The notes below the pieces were generated by a model that worked only from the letters and a program-made list of their open reading frames with translations, did not search any database and had not been told where the DNA came from. A stretch of 64,000 bases of DNA, taken from positions 32,167-96,166 of the IMG/VR virus record IMGVR_UViG_3300032313_001263. One strand, given 5' to 3'. Of this stretch, positions 42,179 through 51,125 are shown piece by piece. Position numbers and translations under genes: made by a program. Positions within the stretch are counted from its first letter, which is position 1, and each line of letters starts with the position of its first letter. The DNA comes from a virus.

Positions 42179-43166
42179 ACCAATTTTAATATGTTTTGGT
42201 ACTAGACCTGAATGGTTAAAAGTAAAACCACTAATTGATTTGATGCATAAAAACGAATATCGTTTATTATTTACAGGTCAACATATGGACTTACTTAAAG
42301 ATGTACAAGTAGATTATCGAATAAAGATATCCGATAATTCAAATCGTTTAGATAGTGTAGTAAGTGATTGCTTATTACAATTTCCAAACGGAGATTTTAA
42401 AGGTGTTTTGGTGCAAGGAGATACTGCATCTGCTTTTGCGTGTGCATTGGCAGCATTTAATAGAGAAATTAAAATTTATTATATGGAAGCTGGATTGAGA
42501 AGCCACAATCTAAAACACCCATATCCTGAAGAAGCATATCGTCAAATGATTGCACGGATTTCCGATGTAAACTTTGCACCAACCAAACGTTCAGAAATGA
42601 ATTTGCGAGATGAAAGTGTAAATGGTGCAATTTATGTGACAGGAAATACGGTATTGGATAACTTAACTAAATACGAAGCACCTACCTATGGTAAAAAGAT
42701 ATTAGTTACATTGCACCGTAGAGAAAACCACCACATAATGAAAGAGTGGTTTGAGGAAATTGATAAGTTAGCAACTGAATATTCAGATTACGAATTTATC
42801 TTACCAATACATCCAAATCCAAATGTACAAAAGCACAAAAACTTACTTAAAAATGTAAATGTAGTAGAACCACTATCGCATGATGAAACTATGAAAATAC
42901 TAAGAGAGTGTAGTTTGGTAATAAGTGATAGTGGTGGGTTGCAAGAAGAAGGTACATTCTTTAATAAAAAGGTTATTGTATGTAGATTAACTACCGAAAG
43001 ACCGGAAGGAATTGAAACTGGACATTTACATTTATGTGCCGAACCAAATAAATTAGAGGTTTTATTTGGAAATTTGATAAAAAAACCTTATCTTTACACA
43101 ACTTGTCCCTATGGTGATGGTAAAGCTGCACAAAAAATTAAAAAAATATTAGATGAAGAACTTTAG
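42168..43166 (+). CDS. wecB: UDP-N-acetylglucosamine 2-epimerase (WecB type)
   Basis: Converts UDP-GlcNAc to UDP-ManNAc. It is 332 residues long. Motifs: ICFGTRPEWLKVKPL, LVQGDTASAFACALAA, YMEAGLRSHNLKHPYPEEAY, VTGNTVLDNL, LVTLHRRENHH, VISDSGGLQEEGTF and TTERPEGIETG. All match the family well. It supplies ManNAc or a precursor for the surface glycan. It overlaps the preceding GT by 11 nt. Confidence 0.92.
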   Translation: MKNKPILICFGTRPEWLKVKPLIDLMHKNEYRLLFTGQHMDLLKDVQVDYRIKISDNSNRLDSVVSDCLLQFPNGDFKGVLVQGDTASAFACALAAFNREIKIYYMEAGLRSHNLKHPYPEEAYRQMIARISDVNFAPTKRSEMNLRDESVNGAIYVTGNTVLDNLTKYEAPTYGKKILVTLHRRENHHIMKEWFEEIDKLATEYSDYEFILPIHPNPNVQKHKNLLKNVNVVEPLSHDETMKILRECSLVISDSGGLQEEGTFFNKKVIVCRLTTERPEGIETGHLHLCAEPNKLEVLFGNLIKKPYLYTTCPYGDGKAAQKIKKILDEEL

Positions 43167-43929
43167 AGAGCATTTTTCCAAATTCACCGAAATGATACGA
43201 AACGATGAGCACTTTGCTTTCGCTAGATATTCGGATGGTGAATTATATATTTTACAAAATAAAGAGCTGGTATTAGACTCAAATCTAATTCAGATTGGAG
43301 ACCAAAAGCAAGGTGGAGTTTATCAAGCTCCTGATTTCAAACACTATGACCCAAAAGAACATGGATTCTATCAACAAAAGTTAGTAGAAGCATATCAGTA
43401 TAGACAACCAAATTACTACAAAGGTATTAGTTGTAGTTGTTGCGTTGGTAAAGAAGCATTTGATTGGCAGATTGATTTACATGGTGGAGATGATGAGAGT
43501 TTAAGTTGGGCAAATCTATGGGTAAACGGAAACTATCCTCAATTTATATTTCAGACCCTACCTATTTTTTATAGTAAGAATGTGGTAATGGTATGTAATG
43601 AAAATGCTAACTTAGATAAACTACCATTTGTTATAAAAGATTTCAGAGTTGGGTATAACGCAATGATTAACGATTATGGCAAGATTGAAGACATCAAAAG
43701 CTGGATAAGAGATAATAACATAAAAAACCACCTATTCTTATTTTCAGCTTCAACATTCTCAAATTTGGCAATCTATGAATTGTTCAAAGAATTTCCTGAA
43801 AACTCTTATGTTGATATTGGAACTTGTTTGACACCAATGATGGATATGCCAACCGAAAGAGGATACTTACAAGCATTTTGGAATTATAGAGGTGGACAGG
43901 ACATTCAAAAAGTATGTGTATGGAATTAG
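43153..43929 (+). CDS. GT-D type glycosyltransferase-like protein (DUF1792-like)
   Basis: A 258-residue protein with FAFARYSDGELYI near residues 21-33, the GT-D fingerprint in which an acidic-Gly-Glu cluster binds the nucleotide sugar, and a late NSYVDIGTCLTPMMD. A Cys-rich segment SCSCCVGKEAFDW is unusual. Probably transfers hexose in the glycan locus. The family assignment is moderately certain; function is inferred. Confidence 0.6.
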   Translation: MKNFREHFSKFTEMIRNDEHFAFARYSDGELYILQNKELVLDSNLIQIGDQKQGGVYQAPDFKHYDPKEHGFYQQKLVEAYQYRQPNYYKGISCSCCVGKEAFDWQIDLHGGDDESLSWANLWVNGNYPQFIFQTLPIFYSKNVVMVCNENANLDKLPFVIKDFRVGYNAMINDYGKIEDIKSWIRDNNIKNHLFLFSASTFSNLAIYELFKEFPENSYVDIGTCLTPMMDMPTERGYLQAFWNYRGGQDIQKVCVWN

Positions 43930-44300
43930 TAGATTGTACAAAAAAATATTGGGAGTTTGTTAGAAATCTCCGTAATGATGAAAGAGTTAAGGATGGTTTT
44001 ATTAAATCAACTTACATAACGGAAGATATGCAGGAAGCGTATATGACTGTTCACTACAAATATTATAGAATCGCATTGATTGATAATGCACCTGTTGGAT
44101 ATATTGGTGTGATTGATGATGATATTCGTATATGTGTACATCCTGCGTTCCAAAAAAAAGGAGTTGGAAAGTTTATGATTGAGGAAGGTATGAAAATATG
44201 GCCTAATGCGGAGGGCAAAGTTAAGTTAGGTAATGAAGCAAGTATGAATCTTTTTAAATCTTGTGGATTCAAAGAAGCATATGTAATATTCAAAAAATGA
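43914..44300 (+). CDS. GNAT N-acetyltransferase
   Basis: A 128-residue GCN5-type fold: strands up to YYRIALIDNAPVGYIGVIDD, the acetyl-CoA loop FQKKGVGKFMIEEGM, and NEASMNLFKSCGFKEAYVIF. It likely N-acetylates an amino sugar in the glycan pathway, perhaps the product of the PLP enzyme at 44514. It overlaps the previous gene by 16 nt; a later ATG (43920) is an alternative start. Confidence 0.82.
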   Translation: MCMELVDCTKKYWEFVRNLRNDERVKDGFIKSTYITEDMQEAYMTVHYKYYRIALIDNAPVGYIGVIDDDIRICVHPAFQKKGVGKFMIEEGMKIWPNAEGKVKLGNEASMNLFKSCGFKEAYVIFKK

Positions 44301-44512
44301 TGACAAACTTAAAGAGTTCAATTACAAAAAAAGGAAAATATGTTTCTCAAATACTACACTTTGTGGGAGGTGAGAAACGGACATTCAATAACGTAGATAC
44401 AGAATCCATTAAGCAAGGGCAGTTTACTAAATTTGAAACAAAAGATGGTAGATTGGTAATGGTAAACGATAAAAACATACTTTGCATTGAAATAATTAAA
44501 GAAGAAGAATAA
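44297..44512 (+). CDS. Small unknown protein in glycan locus
   Basis: A 71-residue protein starting MMTNLKSSITKKGKYVSQIL, overlapping the acetyltransferase stop (ATGA), with a beta-rich middle (TKFETKDGRLVMVNDKNIL) and an acidic end. I recognise no family; it may be an accessory subunit of the neighbouring short aminotransferase. Confidence 0.55.
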   Translation: MMTNLKSSITKKGKYVSQILHFVGGEKRTFNNVDTESIKQGQFTKFETKDGRLVMVNDKNILCIEIIKEEE

Positions 44513-44513
44513 T

Positions 44514-45140
44514 ATGTTACACAATCCATATAAAGTAGTAAGAATGTTTGAGGAGGAAATAGCTGCATATACCGGCGCTCCTTACGCTATTTCAGTTGAT
44601 AGTTGTACTAATGCATTGTTTCTAATGTGTAAGTACAACGAAGTTAAAGAGGTAACTATACCATCTAAAACTTACCTATCAGTACCACAATCAATTATAC
44701 ACGCTGGTGGTGAAGTTATCTTTGATAAGAGACCTGAAACGAATCATTGGGTAGGTGCATACCAATTAAAACCATATCCAATTTGGGATGCGGCTAAGAG
44801 ATTAACAAAGGATATGTATATGCCCGGAACATTTATGGGATTATCATTCCATATCAAAAAGATATTACCAATTTGGAAAGGTGGTATGATTCTTACTGAT
44901 AACGATGAGGCAGCTGATTGGTTTAAGAAAGCTAGATATGAAGGTAGAAGTGAAAAGTATTACAAAGAGGATGATATCACATTCAATGGTTGGAATATGT
45001 ATATGACTCCACAACAAGCAGCACATGGATTGGCAATGTTTCAAAACTTGCCACTACATAATTCGGACCAGGGTGAGTTAAATGGTTATAGAGATTTAAC
45101 CGAATTTACTGTATTCAAAAATAATAAAGTTATAGAATAA
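44514..45140 (+). CDS. Short DegT/DnrJ-type PLP aminotransferase-like protein
   Basis: A 208-residue protein with the large-domain signature of sugar aminotransferases: YTGAPYAISVDSCTNALFL, TIPSKTYLSVPQSI, PIWDAAKRLT, and the PLP-lysine region LSFHIKKILPIWKGGMI (Lys at the SFHxxK position). Full-length family members are ~370 residues; the C-terminal substrate domain is missing. It could be active with a partner, or a remnant with another function. Cotranscribed with sugar genes on both sides. Confidence 0.7.
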   Translation: MLHNPYKVVRMFEEEIAAYTGAPYAISVDSCTNALFLMCKYNEVKEVTIPSKTYLSVPQSIIHAGGEVIFDKRPETNHWVGAYQLKPYPIWDAAKRLTKDMYMPGTFMGLSFHIKKILPIWKGGMILTDNDEAADWFKKARYEGRSEKYYKEDDITFNGWNMYMTPQQAAHGLAMFQNLPLHNSDQGELNGYRDLTEFTVFKNNKVIE

Positions 45141-46120
45141 TGAAGGTAGTTAAACATTTTGGTGGAGATGCACCCTATGGTATTATACCATATATACAAA
45201 CAATATTTGATAAATTATCAGATGAAAAATCAAACGATTTATTCTTTAATGGAGTTCAGTTTATAGATGCCCCATACATGTTAGGTCAATATGAGGAAAC
45301 TGGTAGAAGAGCATTATTAGCACATTGGTCTCCTTGTGAGTTTTTAGTAACTCCAAATTATTACTATTTGGATGCATATGAACACTTTACTGAAGTATAT
45401 TGTGTTTGTCCATTTACTTGTGATTTTATGAACAAATACTATGGTTATGAAAAATTTATATACGTTCCATATCCATATACAAATCATACATTAAAATCAT
45501 TTGGAGAATATGATGCAGTATCGTCTTGGTTTGGTTCTATAAATGGAGATGAGCATGTTGGGGCAATTGATGTTATTAGTAAATTTCCTTACAAATACAT
45601 TACATCACAACAAAATACTTGGTTACATCATCCATATGAATATAACAAATGTACGCATGTTAATATTTCAACGGAAGATAAATTGAAAGAAGTGAGTAAA
45701 TGTAAAAGTTCACTTACATTTAATAAATTGTATAAATCACCCAATAGTCAATACAATCCCGGTATTGAGGGTAACAAACTTAAAATTTGGGAGCATAAAT
45801 CGGAAGAGATATTACCTCAATTTAAAGTAAGAACACATGAAATTGCAACTTGTAAATCATTAATTCTATGTAAAAAAGACCCTTGGAATTTGATTGAGGA
45901 CTTTTATGAACCTGATAAGGATTTTATCTACTTTGATAACTTATCAGAATTGGAAGACATTTTACATGATGTGGATACTAACTTTGAAAAATATGTACCA
46001 ATAATAGAAAGTGCATATCATACAGTACAAAAATATTCAGTAGAGAATTTTTTTGAATTCGTAAAAACAAAAGACAAAAACTTAATAAATTGGAAAAATA
46101 AAAATTATGGCATACTTTAA
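45140..46120 (+). CDS. Glycosyltransferase (GT-B, Glyco_trans_1-like C-terminus)
   Basis: A 326-residue protein. It has an N-terminal domain with LLAHWSPCEFLV, and EVYCVCPFTCDFMNKYYG. The C-terminal domain has LPQFKVRTHEIATCKSLILC, then PDKDFIYFDNLSELEDIL, the pattern of CgeB/Glyco_trans_1_2 proteins. Likely adds a sugar in the glycan pathway. Start overlaps the prior stop (TAATG). Confidence 0.7.
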   Translation: MKVVKHFGGDAPYGIIPYIQTIFDKLSDEKSNDLFFNGVQFIDAPYMLGQYEETGRRALLAHWSPCEFLVTPNYYYLDAYEHFTEVYCVCPFTCDFMNKYYGYEKFIYVPYPYTNHTLKSFGEYDAVSSWFGSINGDEHVGAIDVISKFPYKYITSQQNTWLHHPYEYNKCTHVNISTEDKLKEVSKCKSSLTFNKLYKSPNSQYNPGIEGNKLKIWEHKSEEILPQFKVRTHEIATCKSLILCKKDPWNLIEDFYEPDKDFIYFDNLSELEDILHDVDTNFEKYVPIIESAYHTVQKYSVENFFEFVKTKDKNLINWKNKNYGIL

Positions 46121-47114
46121 AGAAAAAAATGTATTAGTAACCGGCGGTACTGGACTTGTTGGTAGAGAATTAGTAGAACTATTAGTAAAAGATGGTGCAA
46201 ACGTTACATCAATATCATTGGATGATAATAACTTTGAATCGGATTGGAATGTAAACTACATCAAAGGAGATATTAGAGATTTTCAAACTTGCGTAGATGT
46301 AGTTAAAGGACAACAATATGTATTCCACATTGCTGGTATCAAAGGTTCTCCTGTATTGGTAAAAGAATTACCTTATGTATTCTTCACTAACTTTATTCAG
46401 ATGAACACATCTATGATTGCAGCTATGAATGCATCGGAAGATATGGAGTGGGGATTGTACACATCAACGGTTGGAACTTACGGACCTGCTGATGTATTCT
46501 ACGAAGATAAATTGTGGGACCAAATGCCATCTCGTAATGATTGGTTCGCTGGTTGGTCAAAAAGAATGGGTGAGGTTATGATTGATGCATACCAACAACA
46601 AACTGGAAAGAGAAACATTTCAATTATCAAACCTGTAAACATTTATGGTAAGTTTGATAACTTTGATTTAAGAACTTCAACTTTAATTCCATCATTGGTA
46701 AGAAAGATTTCAGAGGCAACTGATACGGTTGATGTGTGGGGAACTGGGTTATCTAAAAGAGATATCATACACGCTAGAGATGTTGCTAGAGCAGCAATGC
46801 ATATGGTAGAACATAAAGTTGATTATTCCGTAAACATTGGTAAAGGTGAAGGTATTACAATTAGAGAGGTTGTGGAAACTGCAATTAAAGTATCTGGAAA
46901 GAGTTTAGATGTTGTATTAGATTCTACCAAACCAACTGGGGATGATGCTAGAGTTGCTAACATTGATAAATTAAATGGAACTGGTTTTGTTCCAACTGTA
47001 TCATTGGAAGATGGTATTAGAGAAACCTACGAATGGTATCGGCAAAACAAAGATTACAATGGAAGATATGATGCTTTCCACACAAACGATTACACAAATA
47101 AAATAGAAGAATAA
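46107..47114 (+). CDS. NAD-dependent sugar epimerase/dehydratase-like SDR (catalytic Tyr replaced)
   Basis: A 335-residue extended SDR. The NAD-binding loop is VLVTGGTGLVGREL. YTSTVGTYG is the Thr region, and the Y-x3-K region reads WFAGWSKRMGE: the Lys is kept but the Tyr position (four before Lys) is Ala. NIYGKFDNFDLRTSTLIPSL and VDVWGTGLSKRDIIHARDVA complete the fold. It belongs with sugar-nucleotide epimerases, but the missing Tyr suggests a different step or a binding role. Confidence 0.75.
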   Translation: MAYFKEKNVLVTGGTGLVGRELVELLVKDGANVTSISLDDNNFESDWNVNYIKGDIRDFQTCVDVVKGQQYVFHIAGIKGSPVLVKELPYVFFTNFIQMNTSMIAAMNASEDMEWGLYTSTVGTYGPADVFYEDKLWDQMPSRNDWFAGWSKRMGEVMIDAYQQQTGKRNISIIKPVNIYGKFDNFDLRTSTLIPSLVRKISEATDTVDVWGTGLSKRDIIHARDVARAAMHMVEHKVDYSVNIGKGEGITIREVVETAIKVSGKSLDVVLDSTKPTGDDARVANIDKLNGTGFVPTVSLEDGIRETYEWYRQNKDYNGRYDAFHTNDYTNKIEE

Positions 47115-47800
47115 TGGCATATTACAATTGGTTTAATGAGTATTTTAAGGAGAAACACAAAAACTCAACAACGGAAGAAATATTAGATGATGTATTTTTG
47201 ATGTTAGAAAAAAGAGGTGGTGAATATTTGAAACACAACTATGAGAGTTATAAACAACTTTGGATTGACCCGCAAGAAGATATTGTGAATAGTAAACCAC
47301 AAGTAATTCAGCAGATTAGAGAAGAGTTATATGATTTTCTTAAATTGTTAATTGAAAATAATGTTAAGAAGGTATTACAAATTGGATTGGGACACTTTGG
47401 TTCAACTCAATTTTGTTTAAGTTTGATTTGTGATGAGATTGTTACTGTTGAGTATGATATTAAAAACATAGCAAATTACGCAAATAGAGAGTTATTATAT
47501 AACCAAAACAAAGAGCATTTTATCTATGGTGATTCTGCTGATGTTAATGTAATATCACAAGCTGCTAACTATGGTAGATTTGATGCAGTATTCATTGATG
47601 GTAATCATAGTTACGAATATGTTAAGAGTGATTACCAACACTATTCACCATTTGTAAAGCAGGGTGGTATTGTTGCATTTCACGATGCTTGTTTAGATGC
47701 AGAGAGATATGGTACTCCAAAAGTTATTTCAGAGTTACAAAGAGAGGTAACACTTATTAAACATTCAAACGAAGTTGGTATAGCTTATTACATTAATTAA
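47114..47800 (+). CDS. SAM-dependent methyltransferase
   Basis: A 228-residue class I methyltransferase. VKKVLQIGLGHFGSTQF is a SAM-binding loop, EIVTVEYD is motif II, and the end has AVFIDGNHSYEYVKSDYQHY then KQGGIVAFHD, as in Methyltransf_24 and sugar O-methyltransferases. Likely methylates a sugar or fibre residue. Start overlaps the preceding stop (TAATG). Confidence 0.75.
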   Translation: MAYYNWFNEYFKEKHKNSTTEEILDDVFLMLEKRGGEYLKHNYESYKQLWIDPQEDIVNSKPQVIQQIREELYDFLKLLIENNVKKVLQIGLGHFGSTQFCLSLICDEIVTVEYDIKNIANYANRELLYNQNKEHFIYGDSADVNVISQAANYGRFDAVFIDGNHSYEYVKSDYQHYSPFVKQGGIVAFHDACLDAERYGTPKVISELQREVTLIKHSNEVGIAYYIN

Positions 47801-47801
47801 T

Positions 47802-48767
47802 ATGAAAAATTTACTAATATGTGGAGGTAGTGGGTTCATTGGGAGAAATTGCGTTGAGCATTTCTCCAAAGACCCAAACTATAAAATAACTGCTACTTAT
47901 TTCTCCGAACAAAAATACGAACCAATTGATGGTGTTGAATTTGTTAAGGTTGATTTAAGAGATGAAGCAGCTGTAAAAGAGTTGATGAAAGGTATGGATA
48001 TTGTTATTCAGGCAGCAGCAACTACAACTGGTGCAAAGGATGTAATCAACAGTCCATATTTGCATGTTACTGATAATGCGGTGATGAACTCTTGGATTTT
48101 TAGAGAAGCTGTATTAAATAAAGTAGAACATCTAATTTTCTTTAGTTGTACAGTTATGTATCAATCGAAAGATGTAGCTCAATCGGAAAATGATTGGTCA
48201 GCATCTGATAGAATCTATAAGAACTATTTTGGAGTTGGTAATACTAAAGTATATTTGGAGAATATGTGTGATTTCTATTCTCAAATCGGAGATACTAAAT
48301 TTACTGCAATCAGACACTCAAATGTATTTGGACCATATGATAAGTATGATTTAGATAAATGCCATGTAGTACCTGCATTTGTTAATAAGATTATCAATTC
48401 TGAAAAAACATTAGAGGTGTGGGGTAATGGTGAAGCTAAGAGAGATGTTGTTTATATTGATGATTTAGTTGATATGGTTCAGAAAGTAATAGATAAGCAA
48501 GATAACAAATACGAACTATTCAATTGCGGTGTAGGTAGAGCATATTCAATTAGAGAATTGGCTGATGTATTGATGGAAGTTAATAATAAAGAATTGGAAA
48601 TGCAATATGATGCATCTAAACCAAACATACCAACAACTGTAATATTAGATTGCCAAAAAGCAAAAGATGTATTAGGTTGGACACCAACTACTTCAATTAC
48701 TGATGGTATGAGGAAGACAAGTGAATGGTATAAAGCAAATTACAAAGGAAGTACATTTATAAAATAA
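47802..48767 (+). CDS. NAD-dependent sugar epimerase/dehydratase-like SDR (catalytic Tyr replaced)
   Basis: A 321-residue SDR: LLICGGSGFIGRNCVEHF, VIQAAATTTGAK, FFSCTVMYQSK, and the helix with NYFGVGNTKVYLENM where Lys is kept but the usual Tyr (four before) is Val. The C-terminal half (VFGPYDKYDLDKCHVVPAFV, EVWGNGEAKRDVVYIDDLVD) is standard. A second SDR in this locus with the altered Y-x3-K. Confidence 0.72.
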   Translation: MKNLLICGGSGFIGRNCVEHFSKDPNYKITATYFSEQKYEPIDGVEFVKVDLRDEAAVKELMKGMDIVIQAAATTTGAKDVINSPYLHVTDNAVMNSWIFREAVLNKVEHLIFFSCTVMYQSKDVAQSENDWSASDRIYKNYFGVGNTKVYLENMCDFYSQIGDTKFTAIRHSNVFGPYDKYDLDKCHVVPAFVNKIINSEKTLEVWGNGEAKRDVVYIDDLVDMVQKVIDKQDNKYELFNCGVGRAYSIRELADVLMEVNNKELEMQYDASKPNIPTTVILDCQKAKDVLGWTPTTSITDGMRKTSEWYKANYKGSTFIK

Positions 48768-48771
48768 AATT

Positions 48772-49392
48772 ATGATAACGAATCATACAGAAGAAACACT
48801 TATTAAGTTTGAAGAGAGAGTATGTGATACTTTTATGAACAAAGAGATATTAGCTCCTGTTCACTTATATAGTGGTAATGAAAAACAAATGATTGATATA
48901 TTTCAGAACATCAAAGAAGAAGATTGGCTTTTTTGTTCTTGGAGAAGTCATTATCAATGTTTACTAAAAGGAGTATCTGAAGAATTGTTGATGGATGAAA
49001 TTAAAAAAGGACATTCAATCTCATTAAACTTCAAAGATTACAAAATATTCTCAACTGCAATTGTAACGGGAAATATTCCAATCGCAACTGGTGTTGCTTT
49101 ATCTAACAAATTAAAAGATAATGGTGAGCATGTATATTGTTTTGTTGGAGATATGACATCTGAAACTGGATGTTTTTCTGAAAACTACAAATATGCATTG
49201 AACTACGATTTACCAATTACATTTGTGATAGAAGATAATAGTAAATCAGTATGTACGGATACTTTAAAAACGTGGAAGCAGGATAAACTTACATATGAAT
49301 CTGAAAATGGAACGGAGTTTGATAAAATTATTTATTACAAATACGAAAACAAATATCCTCACGCTGGAACTGGTGTAAGAATACAATTTTAA
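48772..49392 (+). CDS. TPP-dependent enzyme, E1-alpha/transketolase N-terminal-like subunit
   Basis: A 206-residue subunit: LFCSWRSHYQCLLKG is the conserved His region of E1-alpha, TGNIPIATGVALSN, and the TPP-binding motif GD (126-127)...N (156) in CFVGDMTSETGCFSENYKYA, then LPITFVIEDN. It pairs with the pyrimidine-binding-like gene 11 nt downstream. It is shorter than E1-alpha (~320). The pair could join a two-carbon unit from pyruvate or a ketose to a keto-sugar, as proposed for AviB1/AviO2 in avilamycin synthesis (analogy only). Confidence 0.75.
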   Translation: MITNHTEETLIKFEERVCDTFMNKEILAPVHLYSGNEKQMIDIFQNIKEEDWLFCSWRSHYQCLLKGVSEELLMDEIKKGHSISLNFKDYKIFSTAIVTGNIPIATGVALSNKLKDNGEHVYCFVGDMTSETGCFSENYKYALNYDLPITFVIEDNSKSVCTDTLKTWKQDKLTYESENGTEFDKIIYYKYENKYPHAGTGVRIQF

Positions 49393-49403
49393 AAATTAGA
49401 AAT

Positions 49404-49934
49404 ATGAAATATTTTGATGAATTAAAAAGGTCAATGGAGTGGTTAGGTGAACAACCGAATACTATTTTTTTAGGACAAGCGGTTGAATACGCTGGAACTG
49501 CAATGACTAATACATTAAAGGATGTGAATCCTAACAAATTAATGGAAATGCCTGTTACTGAAGATATGCAAATGGGTATTACTAATGGGTTATCTATAAG
49601 TGGTTATGTACCAATTTCAATATATCCTAGATGGAACTTTTTGTTGTTAGCTGTAAATCAATTGGTTAATCATTTAGATAAACTACCATTGATATCGGAT
49701 TACAATACAAAGGTAATCATTAGAACGGGTATTGGTTCGGAAAGACCGTTACATCCACAATTTCAACACATAGGTGATTATACTGAAGCATTTCAAAAAA
49801 TGTTACCTAATGTTGAAGTTATTAGATTGGATGAACCTGAACAAATTTTTGAAGCATATCAAAAGGCTTATAATAGAACGGATGGTAAATCAACTATTTT
49901 GGTTGAGTGGGGAGATTTTTACAACGAAAAATAA
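49404..49934 (+). CDS. TPP-dependent enzyme, E1-beta/transketolase pyrimidine-domain-like subunit
   Basis: A 176-residue subunit: PNTIFLGQAVEYAGTAMTN, the conserved VTEDMQMGITNGLSISGYVP (the catalytic Glu-containing pyrimidine-domain motif), IYPRWNFLLLAVNQLVNHL, and KVIIRTGIGSERPLHPQFQH. It lacks the C-terminal transketolase domain of E1-beta. Together with the upstream subunit it forms a split TPP enzyme. Only 3 nt before the ColD-like gene. Confidence 0.75.
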   Translation: MKYFDELKRSMEWLGEQPNTIFLGQAVEYAGTAMTNTLKDVNPNKLMEMPVTEDMQMGITNGLSISGYVPISIYPRWNFLLLAVNQLVNHLDKLPLISDYNTKVIIRTGIGSERPLHPQFQHIGDYTEAFQKMLPNVEVIRLDEPEQIFEAYQKAYNRTDGKSTILVEWGDFYNEK

Positions 49935-49937
49935 ATT

Positions 49938-51125
49938 ATGGAAAACAATTTTAAAATGCCTTTGATGACCGATAATATCTTTAGAGATGATATCAATAAT
50001 CTAATAGAGTTTCTTCAACAAGACCCAATTCCAAGACTTACCAATGGTCCGAAGATTTTCGAATTTGAACAAAAATGGAATGAGTGGTTAGGTACAAAGT
50101 ATAGTGTGATGGTAAATTCAGGAGCATCTGCAAATGAATTAACTATGTTAGCATTAAGTTATATACATGGTAACGATGGAGAAATTATTGTACCACCATT
50201 GACTTGGATTTCTGATATATCATCTGTTGTATTTAGTGGATTCAAACCTGTGTTTTGTGATATCAATATGAAAAATCTTTCATTTGATATGGATAAGTTA
50301 AGGGGTGTGATTACTGATAAAACAAAAGCAATATTTGTAACTCACGTTTTGGGATTAAATGCATTAACTGATGAGTTAATTGAATTATGTAATGAAAAGG
50401 GTATATTACTAATTGAAGATTGCTGTGAATCGCATGGAGCAACATTCAAAGGACAGAAAGTTGGTTCAATTGGATATGCTAGTAATTTTAGTTTTTACTT
50501 TGCACATCATATGAGTACTATTGAGGGTGGTATTATTAGTACAAATGATTACGAGTTTTATCAGATTCTTAGAGCATTACGTTCGCATGGAATGGCTAGG
50601 GAAATGAGTGATGAAACAATGAGACAAAAGTATATTGATGATAACCCAATGTTATCCAGAGATTTTATTTTCATTACACCATCTCACAATTTTAGAACAA
50701 CCGAAATAAATGCAGTATTGGGATTAAGTCAATTACCTAAGTTAGATATTCAAAATCTAAATCGTGTTAGGAATTTTAATCACTTTATTGGTAATATAGA
50801 TTCTGATAAATTTATAACTGATTTAGATATAGAAGGGCAATCCAATTACGCATTTATTTTGATTATGAAAGATAAATCATTTGAATTAAGAGATAAGATT
50901 GAAAATACTTTATCAGAGCATGGTATTGAATTTAGAAGAGGATTATCTGGTGGTGGTAATCAATTATTACAACCATATATAAGAAAGAATTTTGATATCA
51001 ATCACGTAGATTTTCCTAATATGGAACATATACATAACTTTAGTTGGTATATTGGAAATCACCCACATTTAGAAATGGAAAAAATTGATTCATTGGTAAA
51101 CCTATTAAACAAAACAGTAAAATAA
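49938..51125 (+). CDS. ColD-like PLP-dependent sugar 3-dehydratase (DegT family)
   Basis: A 395-residue DegT/DnrJ/EryC1-family protein, full-length. SGASANELTMLAL, PPLTWISDISSVVFSG, IEDCCESHGATFKG and the active-site strand FSFYFAHHMSTIEGGIIST. Here the PLP Lys is replaced by His190, which is the hallmark of ColD and RfbH-type 3-dehydratases, that remove the C3 hydroxyl of a 4-keto-6-deoxysugar rather than transaminate. It would make a 3,6-dideoxy-4-keto sugar (colitose, abequose-like pathway). Adjacent to TPP subunits and a GT11 gene. Substrate (GDP or CDP) is not shown. Confidence 0.85.
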   Translation: MENNFKMPLMTDNIFRDDINNLIEFLQQDPIPRLTNGPKIFEFEQKWNEWLGTKYSVMVNSGASANELTMLALSYIHGNDGEIIVPPLTWISDISSVVFSGFKPVFCDINMKNLSFDMDKLRGVITDKTKAIFVTHVLGLNALTDELIELCNEKGILLIEDCCESHGATFKGQKVGSIGYASNFSFYFAHHMSTIEGGIISTNDYEFYQILRALRSHGMAREMSDETMRQKYIDDNPMLSRDFIFITPSHNFRTTEINAVLGLSQLPKLDIQNLNRVRNFNHFIGNIDSDKFITDLDIEGQSNYAFILIMKDKSFELRDKIENTLSEHGIEFRRGLSGGGNQLLQPYIRKNFDINHVDFPNMEHIHNFSWYIGNHPHLEMEKIDSLVNLLNKTVK

